Origin: Cyrtodaria siliqua
Taxonomy: Eukaryota > Mollusca > Bivalvia > Adapedonta > Hiatellidae
NCBI GenBank assembly: GCA_037043455.1
Contig: JAWPHD010005549.1
Span: 97,010-161,009, forward strand
Direction of reading: 5' to 3'
Length of the DNA stretch: 64,000 nt
Shown here in pieces: positions 1 through 11,144 of this stretch. Each line of letters starts with the position of its first letter. The first letter of the stretch is position 1. The notes under the pieces were generated by a model, which saw only the letters and a program-made list of their open reading frames with translations, made no database searches and was not told the origin of the DNA. Both the position numbers and the translations under genes were made by a program.

Positions 1-727
1 ACGAACATATACAACCAAACCAACACACACACATGATATTGCCACAGCTAGAATGTCGTTTTTCAAACGTTTGTTCAAAGTTTTTAAATTGGTCCTTTCT
101 TAGAGGTGTCATAAAATAATGACGTCATAATATGACGATCATGACGACAGAATAAATTTCGTTCTTTTAGATTTGAATGTTAACTAAAGAAGTCAGTGTT
201 TCCTTTCTGTCCGAGGAGGATATGTAATAATTGGATTTTGGGATTTATAAGAATAAGGTAAATGCTAATAATTACATATATTGAAGAATGACACATAGTT
301 GATGCACATGATATGAATTTAAAAACATTTGAAATGAGATTTTTCAACAAAAAAGAGCATTTTAGAGAACATAATATTTTAACACGTGACATTTATCCCT
401 TTCGCCGCCGTAGGCGACTTGCGTCGACAGCTTGGTAGACCGCCATAGGCGACTTGCGTCGACATCCAACGGTAGTCAACTTTGAGTTATTATTATGGTG
501 GATCTGTATTGGAGGTCTGGCAAACGTGATGACAAATTTTCATTGTTTATCTTGGCCAAGTTGGCGCCATTTTGTTCATTTCTTGTAGAAGTACTATTCA
601 TAGTGTAAACACAACTCGGCTTGGGTCAGTTGAATAGAATGAATTAGTTTGTCGTTGCCCCGCGGGGTTCTATTCGGTTGTTGTACTGTGTGTCTATACA
701 ATGAATAAATGTGTTTAGATTATCTGT
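1..727. other. AT-rich flank with one short direct repeat
   Basis: No gene seen. A 24-base segment containing 'aggcgacttgcgtcgaca' occurs twice (about 406-429 and 441-464, period 35). A perfect CRE-type octamer TGACGTCA lies at 120-127. Positions 480-720 hold a GC-richer stretch with 'ccccgcgggg' and an AATAAA near 704, which could be the end of a retroelement, but I cannot assign it. Confidence 0.4.
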
Positions 728-1018
728 GTTCACTATCCAACGTCTATCTAACGTCGTAATTTGACGTTGTATCAACGTCAGAATATGACGTCTACCTGAC
801 TTTCATTTTCAACCATAATCCAACGTCAATCCAACGTCGGGTGTTGACGTTGTATCAACGTCAGAGTCCAACGTCAATCCACGTCGGGGTTTGACGTTGT
901 ATCAACGTCGGAATATGACGTCTACCTGACTTTCATTTTCAACCAAAATGCAACGTCAATCCAACGTCATAGCCCAACGTTGGATACAACGTCACATTGA
1001 CGTCATGTGCCCACTGGG
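728..1018. mobile_element. MITE-like repeat built from ACGTC/GACGT motifs
   Basis: About 20 copies of 'caacgtc' or its complement 'gacgttg' are packed into 290 bases in both orientations, with one ~150-base unit present twice (shared 'gacgtctacctgactttcat' near 788 and 908). It ends in 'gtgcccactgggt', a terminus I recognise from non-autonomous DNA elements of marine invertebrates. The left end lacks the matching 'cagtgggca', so the copy looks 5' truncated. A TGACGTCA palindrome lies near 998. Superfamily not assigned. Confidence 0.5.
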
Positions 1019-1800
1019 TATGGCTTAAACTGCAATCCATCATGCAAACTTAAAAATAAGGACTCATCAAAAACTGAATTGTTTCACAACACATTTATTT
1101 ATTGGGTTATATGTTTGTAACCATTATATCCATAGCATTAATCTCTTTTTTTAGCACAAACTGAATAATGCAGACGGACATACACATAAAATAGCGCACA
1201 AATTCTGTTTTCATCTCATTTTGAAAGACATTTTCAACGTTTAGTTAAGACGTACATGTATCATCCTCTCACTATTCATCACAAGGGTACATTATAAGAT
1301 AACAAAAAGTGCATCAATATCATTGTGAGTAATATACGATTACACTTAGCTAATAACTTGCTATTACAGAATATTACAGAACAATAATTCAAGGTATTTC
1401 AATGGCTTTAACGATACCTGTGATCTAATGTTTTAGACTAAGCAACGATTACAAACTCAATGATTTTGTTATAGTCTGAATTCTAGAAAACCCTATAATT
1501 CTACTTATTTTTAGAATTCAGCAGTTTATTACGTACAGATTCACAAAGCGATACAACTGAGTTTTAATCTAGTCATTGTCGGTGTCCTCTTCTCGTGCAT
1601 CAAGCTGATCCTTTGCATTGGTGTCAGTTGGCAGGTTCTCATAATAACTCCAGTACGTACTTGGGATTATCAAAGACCTACACAAGTCTAATAAATACAT
1701 GGTTTTAGTTATTGGCAATTTATCCTTGTATTTTCTGGACAATGCTTTCCCTTCTGCCTCTTCTTATGGCCTGCCTCTTCCTGTTCTGTTACCATTTATT
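1019..1800. other. No gene recognised
   Basis: AT-rich sequence without a supported gene. It borders the decayed transposase-like reading frame on its right and may hold the 3' region of that element. Confidence 0.4.
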
Positions 1801-1804
1801 AATT

Positions 1805-2715
1805 AAATAATTAAAAGTCCTCCTGATCAAATTCATATTTAATCTGAAGCTGGTGTGGTTGCTCTGTCGTACTTTAACTTTAAGCCAATTTACTTTGTTT
1901 CCAGTCACATCCAGTTTGAAATTTTGAAGGTTACCTTTAGTGTAACTTTTCAACTCATAGAACTGGTCAAACCTTAATGAATAACTGTGTACGGATTTTG
2001 TCTCCTTGCCAAATGAATAATAGTATCCCATTGATCAGGAATATAGACAGAACTGTGCTTCTTTACATGTTCTATGGAGGAATGCATTGCATCGCACTCC
2101 ATATGGGTATGCCCAGACTCTAGGAGCAGAGCTGCAGTCGGAGTAAAGTATGACATGTTTTGTAACTGATGGAAGAGATTCCAAATGCGCAATGATACAA
2201 GTACCAATTTCTGAAGAACCACGCTGGCAATGTGTTTCGTCCCAAAGGTAGCAGGTACCCTTTTAGTCTGCCAACGAATATACTGCCAAGTTATAACTAT
2301 TAAATTTCCTCTTGTAATACACCTGACTCACATTGGAACATGGCGTGGAAAGGACAGCCTCTATATCAAAAGTTGCTACAAAAACTGATTTAATTGCTTT
2401 TGCTTTAGTTGTATCGCTTTCTTTTTCGATCCTTGATCCCTCGATATGCATATTATATACGTGTCCATCTTCATCATTTGTTGCATTGATGTTTTTTTCC
2501 TTGGTGTGTGTGACATGTCTGACGCAAGTCCGTCTTTGGTGTAAAGAATGATATGTTATACTCTTTACAAAATATATCTCTGTACACTTTTTCAGATACA
2601 GGCAAGAATTATCTTCTTGACTCTTAATTTTGTATGAATGATACATCTTCCGAATGCTTAGTTCTTGCTGGAGATAAACAAGCTTGGTGTGTTTCCGTAT
2701 GCAATGCGATACCAT
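1805..2715 (-). pseudogene. Decayed transposase-like gene (DUF7869-type resemblance)
   Basis: Three minus-strand reading frames join in order into one damaged protein. The first (2715-2263) has a basic N-terminal part, then 'FDIEAVLSTPCSNVSQVYYK'. After a stop it continues as 'YLWDETHCQRGSSEIGTC' and 'VILYSD'. The next frame (about 2222-1975) carries 'LESGHTHMECDAMHSSIEH' and 'VYIPDQWDTI'. The last (about 2000-1805) carries 'KLDVTGNKVNWLKVK'. This order matches a family of dispersed invertebrate proteins often annotated DUF7869 and suspected to be transposase-derived; the name is from memory and unchecked. Damage: an in-frame stop near 2262, frameshifts near 2150 and 2000, and apparent loss of the segment between 'YSD' and 'LESGH'. 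It is a relic, not an active gene. Confidence 0.6.
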
Positions 2716-3264
2716 AACTGGGAAGGATTCAATGTGTCTCTTAATGTATGGTTTTGTCTCCTATTTTGTTTTGTTGTGTGGGACATGACGTCACCGCATA
2801 TCTGTTCCGAATAGGATACATGCTCCTTTCTATCTAATGCATATCAAAATAATGTATCGCCAATACAGAGCAGTATGAACGTCATGGACCTATAACATAT
2901 CATTTCTGTTCGCATTTTTCTTCCGCGAACATGGACTATTTCTTTGTATTTAACGAACTATTTTACGATTTTTCAATTAAAACAGACGCCACTTGTTTAT
3001 ACCCCAAAAAGTTGATTCAGACTTTGGCGCGCTCCGTAGACGAGAACTACGGGCATAGCTAGTCTTAAGCATGCGTACAGTGTTCCATGCAGTAAAATAT
3101 CTAAACGTGAATATAACTTCGGGACAGGTAGCGTCCACTTTATGTGTAAACACAGCTGCAGTGTGTTGTTTGGCAGGTCACCGTGACATAAATTGACACT
3201 GTTGGCGCAAATTGGTCTTGGAGGGTTAAGGTCAGTTGGTTCTATAGGACTCTATATCTCATTT
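2716..3264. other. No gene recognised between two transposon relics
   Basis: No supported reading frame. It separates a minus-strand relic from a plus-strand relic, so it may contain the 5' ends of both. Confidence 0.35.
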
Positions 3265-3265
3265 T

Positions 3266-4117
3266 GGAGCATCAAAAAGCAAGAAAATGCGTTGAGATGG
3301 ATTGACAAGTTGGCCGATGAATTTCATAAGCCTATACGAAAGAATGATTGTTTGTGAAATTGATAAACTATCGTCGGCTGATTTAGTTGATATGCAATCG
3401 TTTTCAATATGTAATAAAGACATTAAATACTTTCTTACTGTTATTGGTGTATTTAGTAAATTTGCTTGGGTTATGCCTGTTCAAAATAAAACTGAACACC
3501 AAATACCAAAGCTTTCCAAATGTCATAAGCACAGGAAGCACAGGAAGCGGACAGTGTAAATTTCTTTGGTTTGAACAGGGTGTAGAACTTTACAATAAAA
3601 CACTTAAGCAATTTCTTGAGGATAATAATATTAAAATGCAGTTATGGAAAAGCTATAGTAATAGAACGGTTTAACCGGACATTAAAGGAATGGATGTGGA
3701 AATATTTTACAGCAGACAATACAAATACATATTTAGACGTGTTGCAGGCAATGGTTGATACGTATAATAATGGAAAACCTCGTAGTATTAAAATGACACC
3801 GATTGAAGCAAGTGATGAGGAGAATAAAGGAGAATTGTATTTAAAGTTTTAAGGAAAGATGAAAAATAATAAAATTTAAAATAGGAGACAAGGTTAGAAT
3901 CATTAGTTATAAAAGAACTTTTGAGAAAAGGTACACACCAAACTGGACGGAAGAAATATGTGTTATTGATGAAATTTATTATACAAATCCTATAACATAC
4001 AAAGAATTTAGAATTGAAAAAGTTATAGAATGTGATTATAAAAAAAAATTGGTTAAGTGGAAGGGTTATAATGATGATTTTAATAGTTGGGTTCCATTTA
4101 AGGATATTCAACATTAA
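3266..4117 (+). pseudogene. Polinton/Maverick-type integrase relic with chromodomain
   Basis: Successive plus-strand frames form a retroviral-like DDE integrase followed by a chromodomain. The N-terminal part reads '...LRWIDKLADEFHKPIRK' (to about 3340) and then shifts frame. The core has 'SSADLVDMQ' with the first catalytic Asp (near 3380-3400), then 'LTVIGVFSKFAWVMPVQNK'. The second catalytic position lies in 'LWFEQGVELYNK', where Glu stands in place of the usual Asp. The third, Glu, is kept in 'IERFNRTLKEWMWKY'. The C-terminal part has 'SIKMTPIEAS', a 'YTPNWTEEI' segment and a chromodomain-like end 'KLVKWKGYNDDFNSW', stopping at 4115-4117. At least four frameshifts separate these blocks. 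Chromodomain integrases of this kind belong to Polinton/Maverick elements and relatives; no capsid, protease, ATPase or polymerase gene was seen nearby, so this is an isolated fragment. Confidence 0.8.
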
Positions 4118-4226
4118 ATAAGGGCTTAAAAATATAAATAATAAATAGTATTATAATAGAAAAAAAGGAATAGAAAAGATTTGCAAAAAACTTAAAAATT
4201 TAAAAGATAAATATTGAAAAAAAATA

Positions 4227-4468
4227 ATGGAAGGCAAGCTAAAATATGAGGTAGTTTGTATTCATATTATAGAAAAGCCAAGTCAATAAGTGGAAAAGAT
4301 TGCTGGCTGAATTGGATTATTATCAACAAAAGCTGAATATAAACAGGAAAGAGCTACTTGAACTAAAATACATGATATCAAAATGTAGAAAAAATAAAAT
4401 ATTTCATGATAACATATGATTTGTTCGATGATGAAGACTACTGTCCGGTTCCATCTGACTTTGTTTGA
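4227..4468 (+). pseudogene. Small frameshifted ORF beside the integrase relic
   Basis: An ATG at 4227 opens 'MEGKLKYEVVCIHIIEKPSQ', which meets TAA. A one-base shift continues as 'WKRLLAELDYYQQKLNINRK' followed by a Lys/Cys-rich stretch, and a second shift gives 'LFDDEDYCPVPSDFV' ending at TGA 4466-4468. About 80 codons in all. The ordered composition (amphipathic, Leu/Lys heptads, acidic tail) suggests it was coding. It lies 110 bases after the integrase stop on the same strand, so it may be a companion gene of the same element. Family not recognised. Confidence 0.4.
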
Positions 4469-4726
4469 TGATTTCAAATGTAGTTTGTTATTAGTTATTG
4501 ATTAAAGGTGGTGGCGAATTGATAAACTGGATAAGTAAGTAGTACAGATAATGGGATGGGGGTAGTTGCATAGTTTTCCCGAGCGGGTTTACTCAACCAA
4601 TTTAAAATTTGTTAAAAGTGTTAACGATGATGATCTTCGGTTGAGAGCTGCGGTTAACACATTGAATGCTTGAATTGTTGGGCCTGCAGATAGAAACTGC
4701 GCTTATACCCTCATCATCTATACTAA
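4469..4726. other. No gene recognised
   Basis: Short unassigned stretch between the integrase-associated ORF and the family T element. Confidence 0.3.
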
Positions 4727-5478
4727 TTTTGGAAAACGCTGAACAAGTTAAATACAAAAAATATTGGTTTGATTGAGTTCATGAACGGCAGTGAAAGGTG
4801 CGTGCTACCCTCTAGCTCCGGGTTGAGCAGAACTCAATATTACTCATGTCAATAGTAAAGACATTTACGCTATCCCGAAGATGCTATGCATATGGCGGTG
4901 ACCATGGAACCTTAAAATGGGTATTTTCACTCCATTCCATGGCCAGCGGCGTATGGTCCCAGTTTCTAACAAAACGCATTTGCCCTAAACGAGAAAATAA
5001 TGGGAAATAAACAAAATGGAATTTAGTTGGGATCAGATGTTATGAAGCCTGCGTATCACAGTTAACAGTCAAACGACTAAATTAAAAAGCAGGCAACATA
5101 TCCTAAGAGTCATTAAACAATACTCAGAACCTTTAAAAGCTGGAGTAGTGGAACCACCCATCCGAAATTTAAGTAAAAATCAAACGTATTTGAGAATGTA
5201 CCATCGATATCAGTAAATATCGGGCTCAGCGATCTCCAAAGATCGGAATGTATAACAGTTCTGATTGCAAGCACGGGAAATCTTTTACCGCCGTCACAGG
5301 CACAGGCAACGCCACTGTGATACATGAAAAATTATGAAAGGAGAAATTAAAAAATCGTCGGAGACGTTAAATGCAAACAATATTGCAGTCTCGGTTTGAT
5401 TGAAACAGTTCATGAACGTTAGTGAATAGTGCTTGCTACCGTTCACGCCCTCTAGCCCTGGGTTGAGTTGGAAGCAAC
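4727..5478 (+). mobile_element. Family T element, complete, with terminal direct repeats
   Basis: A ~100-base terminal segment occurs at both ends in direct orientation (about 4727-4835 and 5333-5478). Each contains 'ggtttgattga', 'gttcatgaacg', a short hairpin ('gaacggtag'...'ctaccgttc' in better copies) and 'ccctctag...gggttgag'. The ~500-base interior has conserved blocks such as 'ttgccctaaacgagaaaa' and 'actaaattaaaaagcaggc'. The interior also contains a minus-strand frame (5325-5113, 70 codons) with 'LWRSLSPIFTDIDGTF', which is echoed in the second full copy at 33.2-33.9 kb. Direct terminal repeats suggest a TRIM-like or terminal-repeat-bearing retroelement; no known family recognised. 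Confidence 0.6.
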
Positions 5479-5486
5479 TAACACAA

Positions 5487-6371
5487 TTACTGTGAAATCA
5501 TTAATATTTGTGGGGGATTTAGTTTCGAGAATTTCGAGGTTGACCTGAACCACGAAATCAAATCCCCATGAATGTGACATAACCAGCAATTTGAATAATA
5601 TGTATGAAAACGGCAGTTATTCGGAACCCATAATGTACAGTAGCGCATAATTATTGAATCAGTTTGTATGTTGTCAGAAAAATAGGGTTTATGTATTTAT
5701 TAAACATTTATTTTGAAATAAAAAATATAAACTTGAATGTTTGTTTTAAACTTTTCAAAGCCTGTATACCGATGTTTACGTTCGCAGTTGTGTACTAGCC
5801 ATCAATTACCGAATACTTAGTATTGTTTGTTCGACAACTGGGTGAGTTTTCAATGAATTGAACACGGACATTATTTGTTATATTTTATCAACAAGAACAT
5901 ACTTGAAACGGACAGAACAGAAATAAAAAAAATGGTATTTTGAAGAAAACAAATATAGCTATCGAATTTTATATCTTTTCAATGACTCAAGCGGTACTGA
6001 CCGAGCTAAAATGTGATTGACACATCAATAAACCCGTCAAACGTGCGACGTACGCACGACCGATTACTAGAATACACAGGAAATAATTTGTAAAGTTAGG
6101 CAATTGTGTCAGACATACTCTCCGTTAATTGGATATGTTTAATGACCCATGGTTAATTGGGCAATTTAACATGCGACAAGGAAATGAGTGACGTAATCGC
6201 CAGACAGGTCCGCCGAATGTTTTTCTACTAGGCTAACCTGGACAAAATTACAGAACTTCTTTATTTTTCTTCAAAAATCAGAAATGCGCGAATTTACGTC
6301 CCCTCGAAATTGTCTATTTGGAAAGAACCGAGAAATTTAATGCCCACGAAATTAAATGATTCCACAGTAGC
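5487..6371. mobile_element. Non-autonomous TIR element, ~885 bp
   Basis: The left end 'tactgtgaaatcatt' and the right end 'aatgattccacagta' are inverted copies. The similarity runs about 50 bases inward through 'tgtggg'/'cccacg' and 'tttcgag' motifs. Repeated 'ccacgaaat' segments inside match a dispersed bivalve-type repeat. No transposase frame inside, so it would need to be mobilised in trans. Confidence 0.55.
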
Positions 6372-6476
6372 TGACCTGATTTTATTGCGACTGCTCTTGA
6401 GGGGTGATAAAAGGTGCAACACCTCTCCTCCCCACTAGCATCGGCATTATAGGTATTCTACTTTAAATCCACAATG

Positions 6477-6795
6477 ATTAGTACAGGTATACGAGGGCTG
6501 TTCCAGAAGTCCGTGTATTAGTACAGGTATACGAGGGCTGTTCCAGAAGTCCGTGCATTAGTACAGGTATTCGAGGGCTGTTCCAGAAGTCCGTGTATTA
6601 GTACAGGTATACGAGGGCTGTTACAGAAGTCCGTGTATTAGTACAGGTATACGAGGGCTGTTTCAGAAGTCCGTGTATTAGTACAGGTATACGAGGGCTG
6701 TTCTAGAAGTCCGTGTATTAGTACAGGTATACGAGGGCTGTTCCAGAAGTTCGTGTATTAGTACAGGTATACGAGGGCTGTTTCAGAAGTCCGTA
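6477..6795. repeat. 40-bp tandem array, 8 copies, mariner-end-like
   Basis: The unit starts 'gtacaggtatacgagggctg' and continues 'ttccagaagtccgtgtatta'; starts fall exactly every 40 bases from 6481 to 6761. Copies differ by one or two substitutions. The 'tacgagggctgttccagaag' part resembles the inverted terminal repeat of mariner-type transposons. No transposase is nearby. Confidence 0.9.
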
Positions 6796-7675
6796 CATAT
6801 TTGCATACTTATAATTTCACATATGTTCTTAATCCAATGCAAAATCGAGCAATATTGTCCTAAACACAAGAGTTAAATGTCAGCGTGCCTTTTTAACGAA
6901 TTGTACGTTTTTAATCAGTTAATCTTAATCAGCTATTAACGGCTGGGTTCTTCAGGGATTTAATGCAAATTTGACGGTAATATTATACACACATATTTGA
7001 CACAACGTCCCTATATCTCCGTTAAGGTTAACAATAAGCATATTCTGACTTTAAAGGCATTTCGAAAAGCCTGGCCTATTATGAAGCATATACAGTAATG
7101 ACGACTGGAAAAACTTAGGCTAATAGTATATTATTATGTAATAAAACACGTGGTGTTATGGACTATTTTCTTGCGTAAGTCGTCCAACGTCCATAACACC
7201 GAGATGTACATTCTATGTGTTACACGTGCTATCATCAACCGTCTGGCAGTGCGTTAAACAATACATCAAGGATGTCATTTATCAGATACCGACCATATGT
7301 ACGGAAATATGACTCATTTACAGACTCATGACAAATTGAGAAACAATCAACTGAGCTGGAAAACGATTTCAATATCGATATTACTGAGAGATCATGTAAT
7401 TAGTCTGGATCTTGTAAAGATTGCGACATTGTTTATGGGATATCAATAGTTCTCAGTTTGTTACGAGCTGAAAATGTAGGATGTGTAATATTACGCAAAT
7501 ACATCTATGACTTTCCTACTTAACATTGTAAGATTATAATTTCTATTCTTAAGGGCATAAACATGCCTCCTTATTTCATGCTTGACATTCAAATTATGTT
7601 TTCGAGCTCTGTATATCATTGAGATATCACGTATATAATATAGTTTATTTCGAATATTTGAGGTAAACACAACAT
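6796..7675. other. No gene; one hairpin
   Basis: AT-rich. The only structure seen is a perfect 12-bp inverted repeat, 'ggtgttatggac' at 7152-7163 and 'gtccataacacc' at 7189-7200, with a 25-base loop. Confidence 0.4.
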
Positions 7676-7970
7676 GAAAGGGTTGCCAAAGACTTCCACG
7701 TTGGACCGCTAAGTAGCAAAATGGCCGCTGGGGGCTTAACTCAGGTTCTAGGATGGACCAAAAGTCCCTCTTACTGTATTGTCAACTCAATAAAACAAAA
7801 CAGTGTAAATAAAGAAATCCCATAACAGGCTATAACCAGAACAAAATAGCAAGCATTAATAGGCAATATTAGTAATAGGCAATATCTGTAATAGGAAATA
7901 TTAGTAATAGGCAGTATTAGTATTACACAAATATGATCGTGCGTATATACATAAAGACAAAAGCCTATTT
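7676..7970 (-). mobile_element. Family P 3' tail, type I (degraded)
   Basis: On the minus strand it reads the family P tail order: 'cctattaat', 'ctttatttacactg', 'ttattgagttgac', 'cagcggccattttgc'. Inside it, at 7857-7920, a 16-base unit 'taataggcaatattag' repeats four times in perfect register, a local slippage expansion seen in no other copy here. Confidence 0.7.
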
Positions 7971-8139
7971 TTTTTAAAAGGCGTTTCAGATTAATCCAAA
8001 CAAGCAGCAGTTTGTGAAAGCCATAGAAGTTTTTTTTGTTCTGTTTTGTTTTGTAAAAGAAGTAAACTGTATATGAACCATTGAAGAAGGTAATAACAAA
8101 CCTATGAGGGGTAGCGTAAAACAATTAAAACTTAAACTC

Positions 8140-8795
8140 AACTTTAAAGTTAACTTGCTCATTTCTCTGGATGTAGACATATTTGTCGGTTGACCCATTT
8201 ACAGTTCGCCACTATGCTTTCCTCTTTAATTGTGCGATGACCGGACATATTTATGATGACGTCTGACCCTTTTGTGTTTGTGATGTCTTATTTGGCCTTA
8301 TATTCATCTGCTTGTGCCAAGTCATTGAGTACTTGTTTTGTGACTTTCTAAGCTTTTGTAGTTGTATGTTTATATATTCATGATCATTTGTGTATTATAC
8401 TTGCCTATTAATAATGCATTGTTTGTTGGAAAATATAACCTGCCAGAGATATCTTTGTTTAAATTTTCCCGTTTTATTGGGATGACAATGATGGTAAGGG
8501 TGAGGTTTGGAGCACCATACAACCTGCTTTAAACCCCACCCAGCGGCCTTTCTTGCCACTGTCCCATTTTATGGGTAAGTGTGAGGTTTCGTGCACCCTA
8601 GAACCTGGTCTAAATCCCCAGCGGCCTTTTTTTGCCACTGACCGTTCCAGGCGGCAGACCTGTTTGTGTTTGTGACGTCACATCTTGCTTTTTATTCATC
8701 TTTTATATCTACTTGTGTAATTATTGTGTGTTTCTGTGCGTGTTTTTAATTCATTGAGTTCTATATTTCCTATTCGACTTTTATTGTTAGAGATT
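8140..8795 (+). mobile_element. Family P 3' UTR and tail, mosaic copy
   Basis: It begins with a type II fragment ('tttctctggatgt', 8150s), passes to the family P C-terminal coding end ('gatgaccggaca'), jumps to the distal tail ('cttttgtgtttgtgatgtc', 8265), returns to the proximal UTR ('gccaagtcattgagtac', 8318) and runs to the end at about 8795. The block 'gtgaggtt...cagcggcct' is present twice (about 8498-8560 and 8580-8630). This order suggests template switching or nested insertion. Confidence 0.65.
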
Positions 8796-9060
8796 TTCTT
8801 GTGATCGCATTTATTTACACTTGTTTTGTCAATTTGGACGCTGAAAACAGACTAAAAACGAGGTTCTATACACACACACAATATTTAAGCTAACCAGTCG
8901 GCCATCAGTGAAGCCTACTGACCGTTCCAAGTACCAGTCGGCCATCAGTATTGCCTACTGACCGTTCCAAGTACCAGTCGGCCATCAGTATTGCATACTG
9001 TCCGTTCCAAGTCGGTAACCTTGTCTTCACTACTCTTTGTGTTGTGTATTGTATTAAGAA
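8796..9060 (+). mobile_element. Family P tail, type II, with 40-bp triplication
   Basis: It contains the type II markers 'tgtcaatttggacgctgaaa', 'aacgaggtt' and 'ccgttccaagtcggtaacc'. At 8893-9012 a 40-base unit holding 'accagtcggccatcagt' is repeated three times with starts at 8893, 8933 and 8973. Confidence 0.65.
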
Positions 9061-9084
9061 ACCGCGGTCGGTTTCTACTACTCA

Positions 9085-9418
9085 GTCAGGGTTACCGTTA
9101 CCATACACATCGTAAAACCTTTGCAAAATTTTATTATCGTAGCCCTGATCTTCTTTCCAAATATAAAAGTAATTTAATTTAAGGAATCTTCTGCGACAAG
9201 GACTACCACAACCTGACTTCTATGGTGATGTGATTTATCAACTTCATACTATCTTTGTTAAACTTGTTAAAAAGTTTATCAAAAGAGGCTATGACCCTAT
9301 CATTTTGCAACGTAATGCATGCTTGGTAGTGGACCCTTTTACAGATCGCCACTATACTTTCCTCTTTAATTGTACGATGACCGGACAGGCTGTAGACCCT
9401 ATGATGACGCCTACCTAA
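9085..9418 (+). pseudogene. Family P RT protein, C-terminal fragment
   Basis: The plus strand reads 'GYRYHTHRKTFAKFYYRSPD' and 'LLSKYKSNL' up to a stop near 9182. After a frame change it reads 'VKLVKKFIKRGYDPIILQRN', then 'ACLVVDPFTDRHYTFLFNC', and ends 'AVDPMMTPT' with TAA at 9416-9418. This is the conserved C-terminal extension that follows the RT domain in family P. The upstream RT core is missing, as expected for a 5'-truncated retroelement insertion. Confidence 0.75.
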
Positions 9419-10180
9419 AGCCCATTGGGACGGTGGCGTTTGATGTTTGTCTATGATCATTCTTGTCGTGCCCTTAATGGTTTATTCTCTTGTTGCTCTG
9501 GCTTCTTCCAAGTCACTGAGTACCTTCATTGTGGCTTTCTAGGCTATTGTTTTTTTGTATTATATTTACACGAGTATATTTGTGTTTTACTTATATTGTC
9601 TAGTGATGCTGCCTTGTTTATTTATAGATTAGATCATGGCGGGGCTTTCTTTATTTACACTGTCCTGTTTTTAATGGGAAATTACCTTTTAAAATTAGCG
9701 TTTGATGTTTGTCTTTAATCTTGTCTTGTCGTACCCTTAACAGTTTGTTCTCTTGTTGCTATGGCTTCTGCCAAGACATTGGGTACTTACTTTGTGGCAT
9801 TCTAGGCTTTTGTTTTTGATATTATATATACATGATAATTTATGTCTTTTACTTATATTGCCTATTAATTCTGCATTTTTTGTTAGGGATTATAGCCTGG
9901 CGGGGATATCTTTATTTACAATGTCCCGTTTATTGGGATGACAATAGGGTAAGAATGAGGTTTGGTGCACCCTAGAACCTGGTTTAAACACACAGTGGCC
10001 TTCTTTGCCACTGACCGTTCCAAGGCGGTAGCCCTATTGTCAACCCTTTTGTGTTTGTGATGTCGTTTGCTTTTATTATTACTTTTGCCTTCTTGTTTGT
10101 CTGTTTGCGTGTTTTTTCTGTTTTATGTGGTTAACTGTCCTCCTTGAAAGCTAATTTCCATGTCCGATATTTTTATATTT
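9419..10180 (+). mobile_element. Family P 3' UTR and tail, UTR duplicated
   Basis: It follows the stop codon directly, which ties the tail to the RT gene. The segment from 'gcgtttgatgtttgtct' to 'ttacactgtcc' occurs twice in tandem (about 9436-9690 and 9700-9935). Then come 'gatgacaatagggtaagaat', 'gaggtttggtgcaccctaga', 'actgaccgttccaaggcggt' and the distal end near 10180. Confidence 0.75.
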
Positions 10181-10985
10181 GTTTTTAATGGTGAACATTT
10201 CGCTTATAGACTATCCGGCTTAGTGTTTACCATAGGTATATCGATAGTCTCTATATATGCACGCTCTAAACCATGAGGAGTCATTGTAGTAAATTCTTCA
10301 TGAATAAATATAGCCAGTATTGAAATTCTGAAGCATTTGATTGGTTTAAAAAATAGTAAACACTAAATTTAATCTGCTCTTTGTTTGTGGAACAGTGCGA
10401 ACCACAGGCAGACGGCGCTTACCCCACCCCGCTCACACCCTACCCCCCCCTCTACTGTCCCCACCCCACTCTCTACTACCCCCATTCCCATCTGTTGCTC
10501 TACTACCCCCCTTAAATATGTTTTCAATGACAAACTGTAAACTGTTGTACTTGGTTTTCAATGTGAAAAAAATAATACATACTCTCTATACCATATAAAG
10601 ATGTTGGACTCTTTAATAAAAACTACTATAGACCTCGCTTAAAGCCTTGCTGTGCTTGTATTTTTGGTCATAGCATCGTCATTCCGATTCGAATCAAGCA
10701 GGTACATATTTTAACAAATAGTCACAACTCTGATTTCTTCAATGTGTCCTTTATATCGCATCAGCGAAACGTCAAATTCGTTTGAAAGCAGGTCGACTAC
10801 GATATGACATAACCAATGCATTTTCTATGTACATGGTACGACATAGGGAAATATGTTTCTTCGACGACTCCCGCATAAAAATGCAACGTGATCGTTGAAA
10901 GAAAACCGTTTAACAACACTCACCGGTACAAAGAACTTCCAGGAGTAATCACAGACGCTGCAATCGAGTTCTTTCAGAAACGGTC
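10181..10985. other. No gene; C-rich tract at 10417-10513
   Basis: The plus strand holds many C runs of 4-8 bases in about 95 bases ('taccccccc', 'ctaccccc'). Its complement could form G-quadruplexes. The rest shows nothing recognisable. Confidence 0.45.
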
Positions 10986-10986
10986 A

Positions 10987-11144
10987 TTTGTTTACCGTTA
11001 CGATTCGCCATGTTGAATTAAATTAATAGTTTCCTTGTTACCTTTATACTAACGATATGAAGCTTGGTACAAGGCGACCGGAAAAGAGACTGAACCAATT
11101 CGGGTGACTTATTTCCAACATAGCGAATCGTAACGATAGACAAA
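10987..11144. repeat. Inverted repeat pair, 28-bp arms
   Basis: 'tttgtttaccgttacgattc' starts the left arm (10987-11014) and the complement of the right arm (11117-11144) matches it at all but a few positions. The arms are ~100 bases apart. Likely a MITE-type palindrome; no coding content. Confidence 0.55.

Noticed and set aside
9203..9460. 85-codon minus frame
   Set aside because: Antisense of the family P C-terminal coding region on the plus strand.
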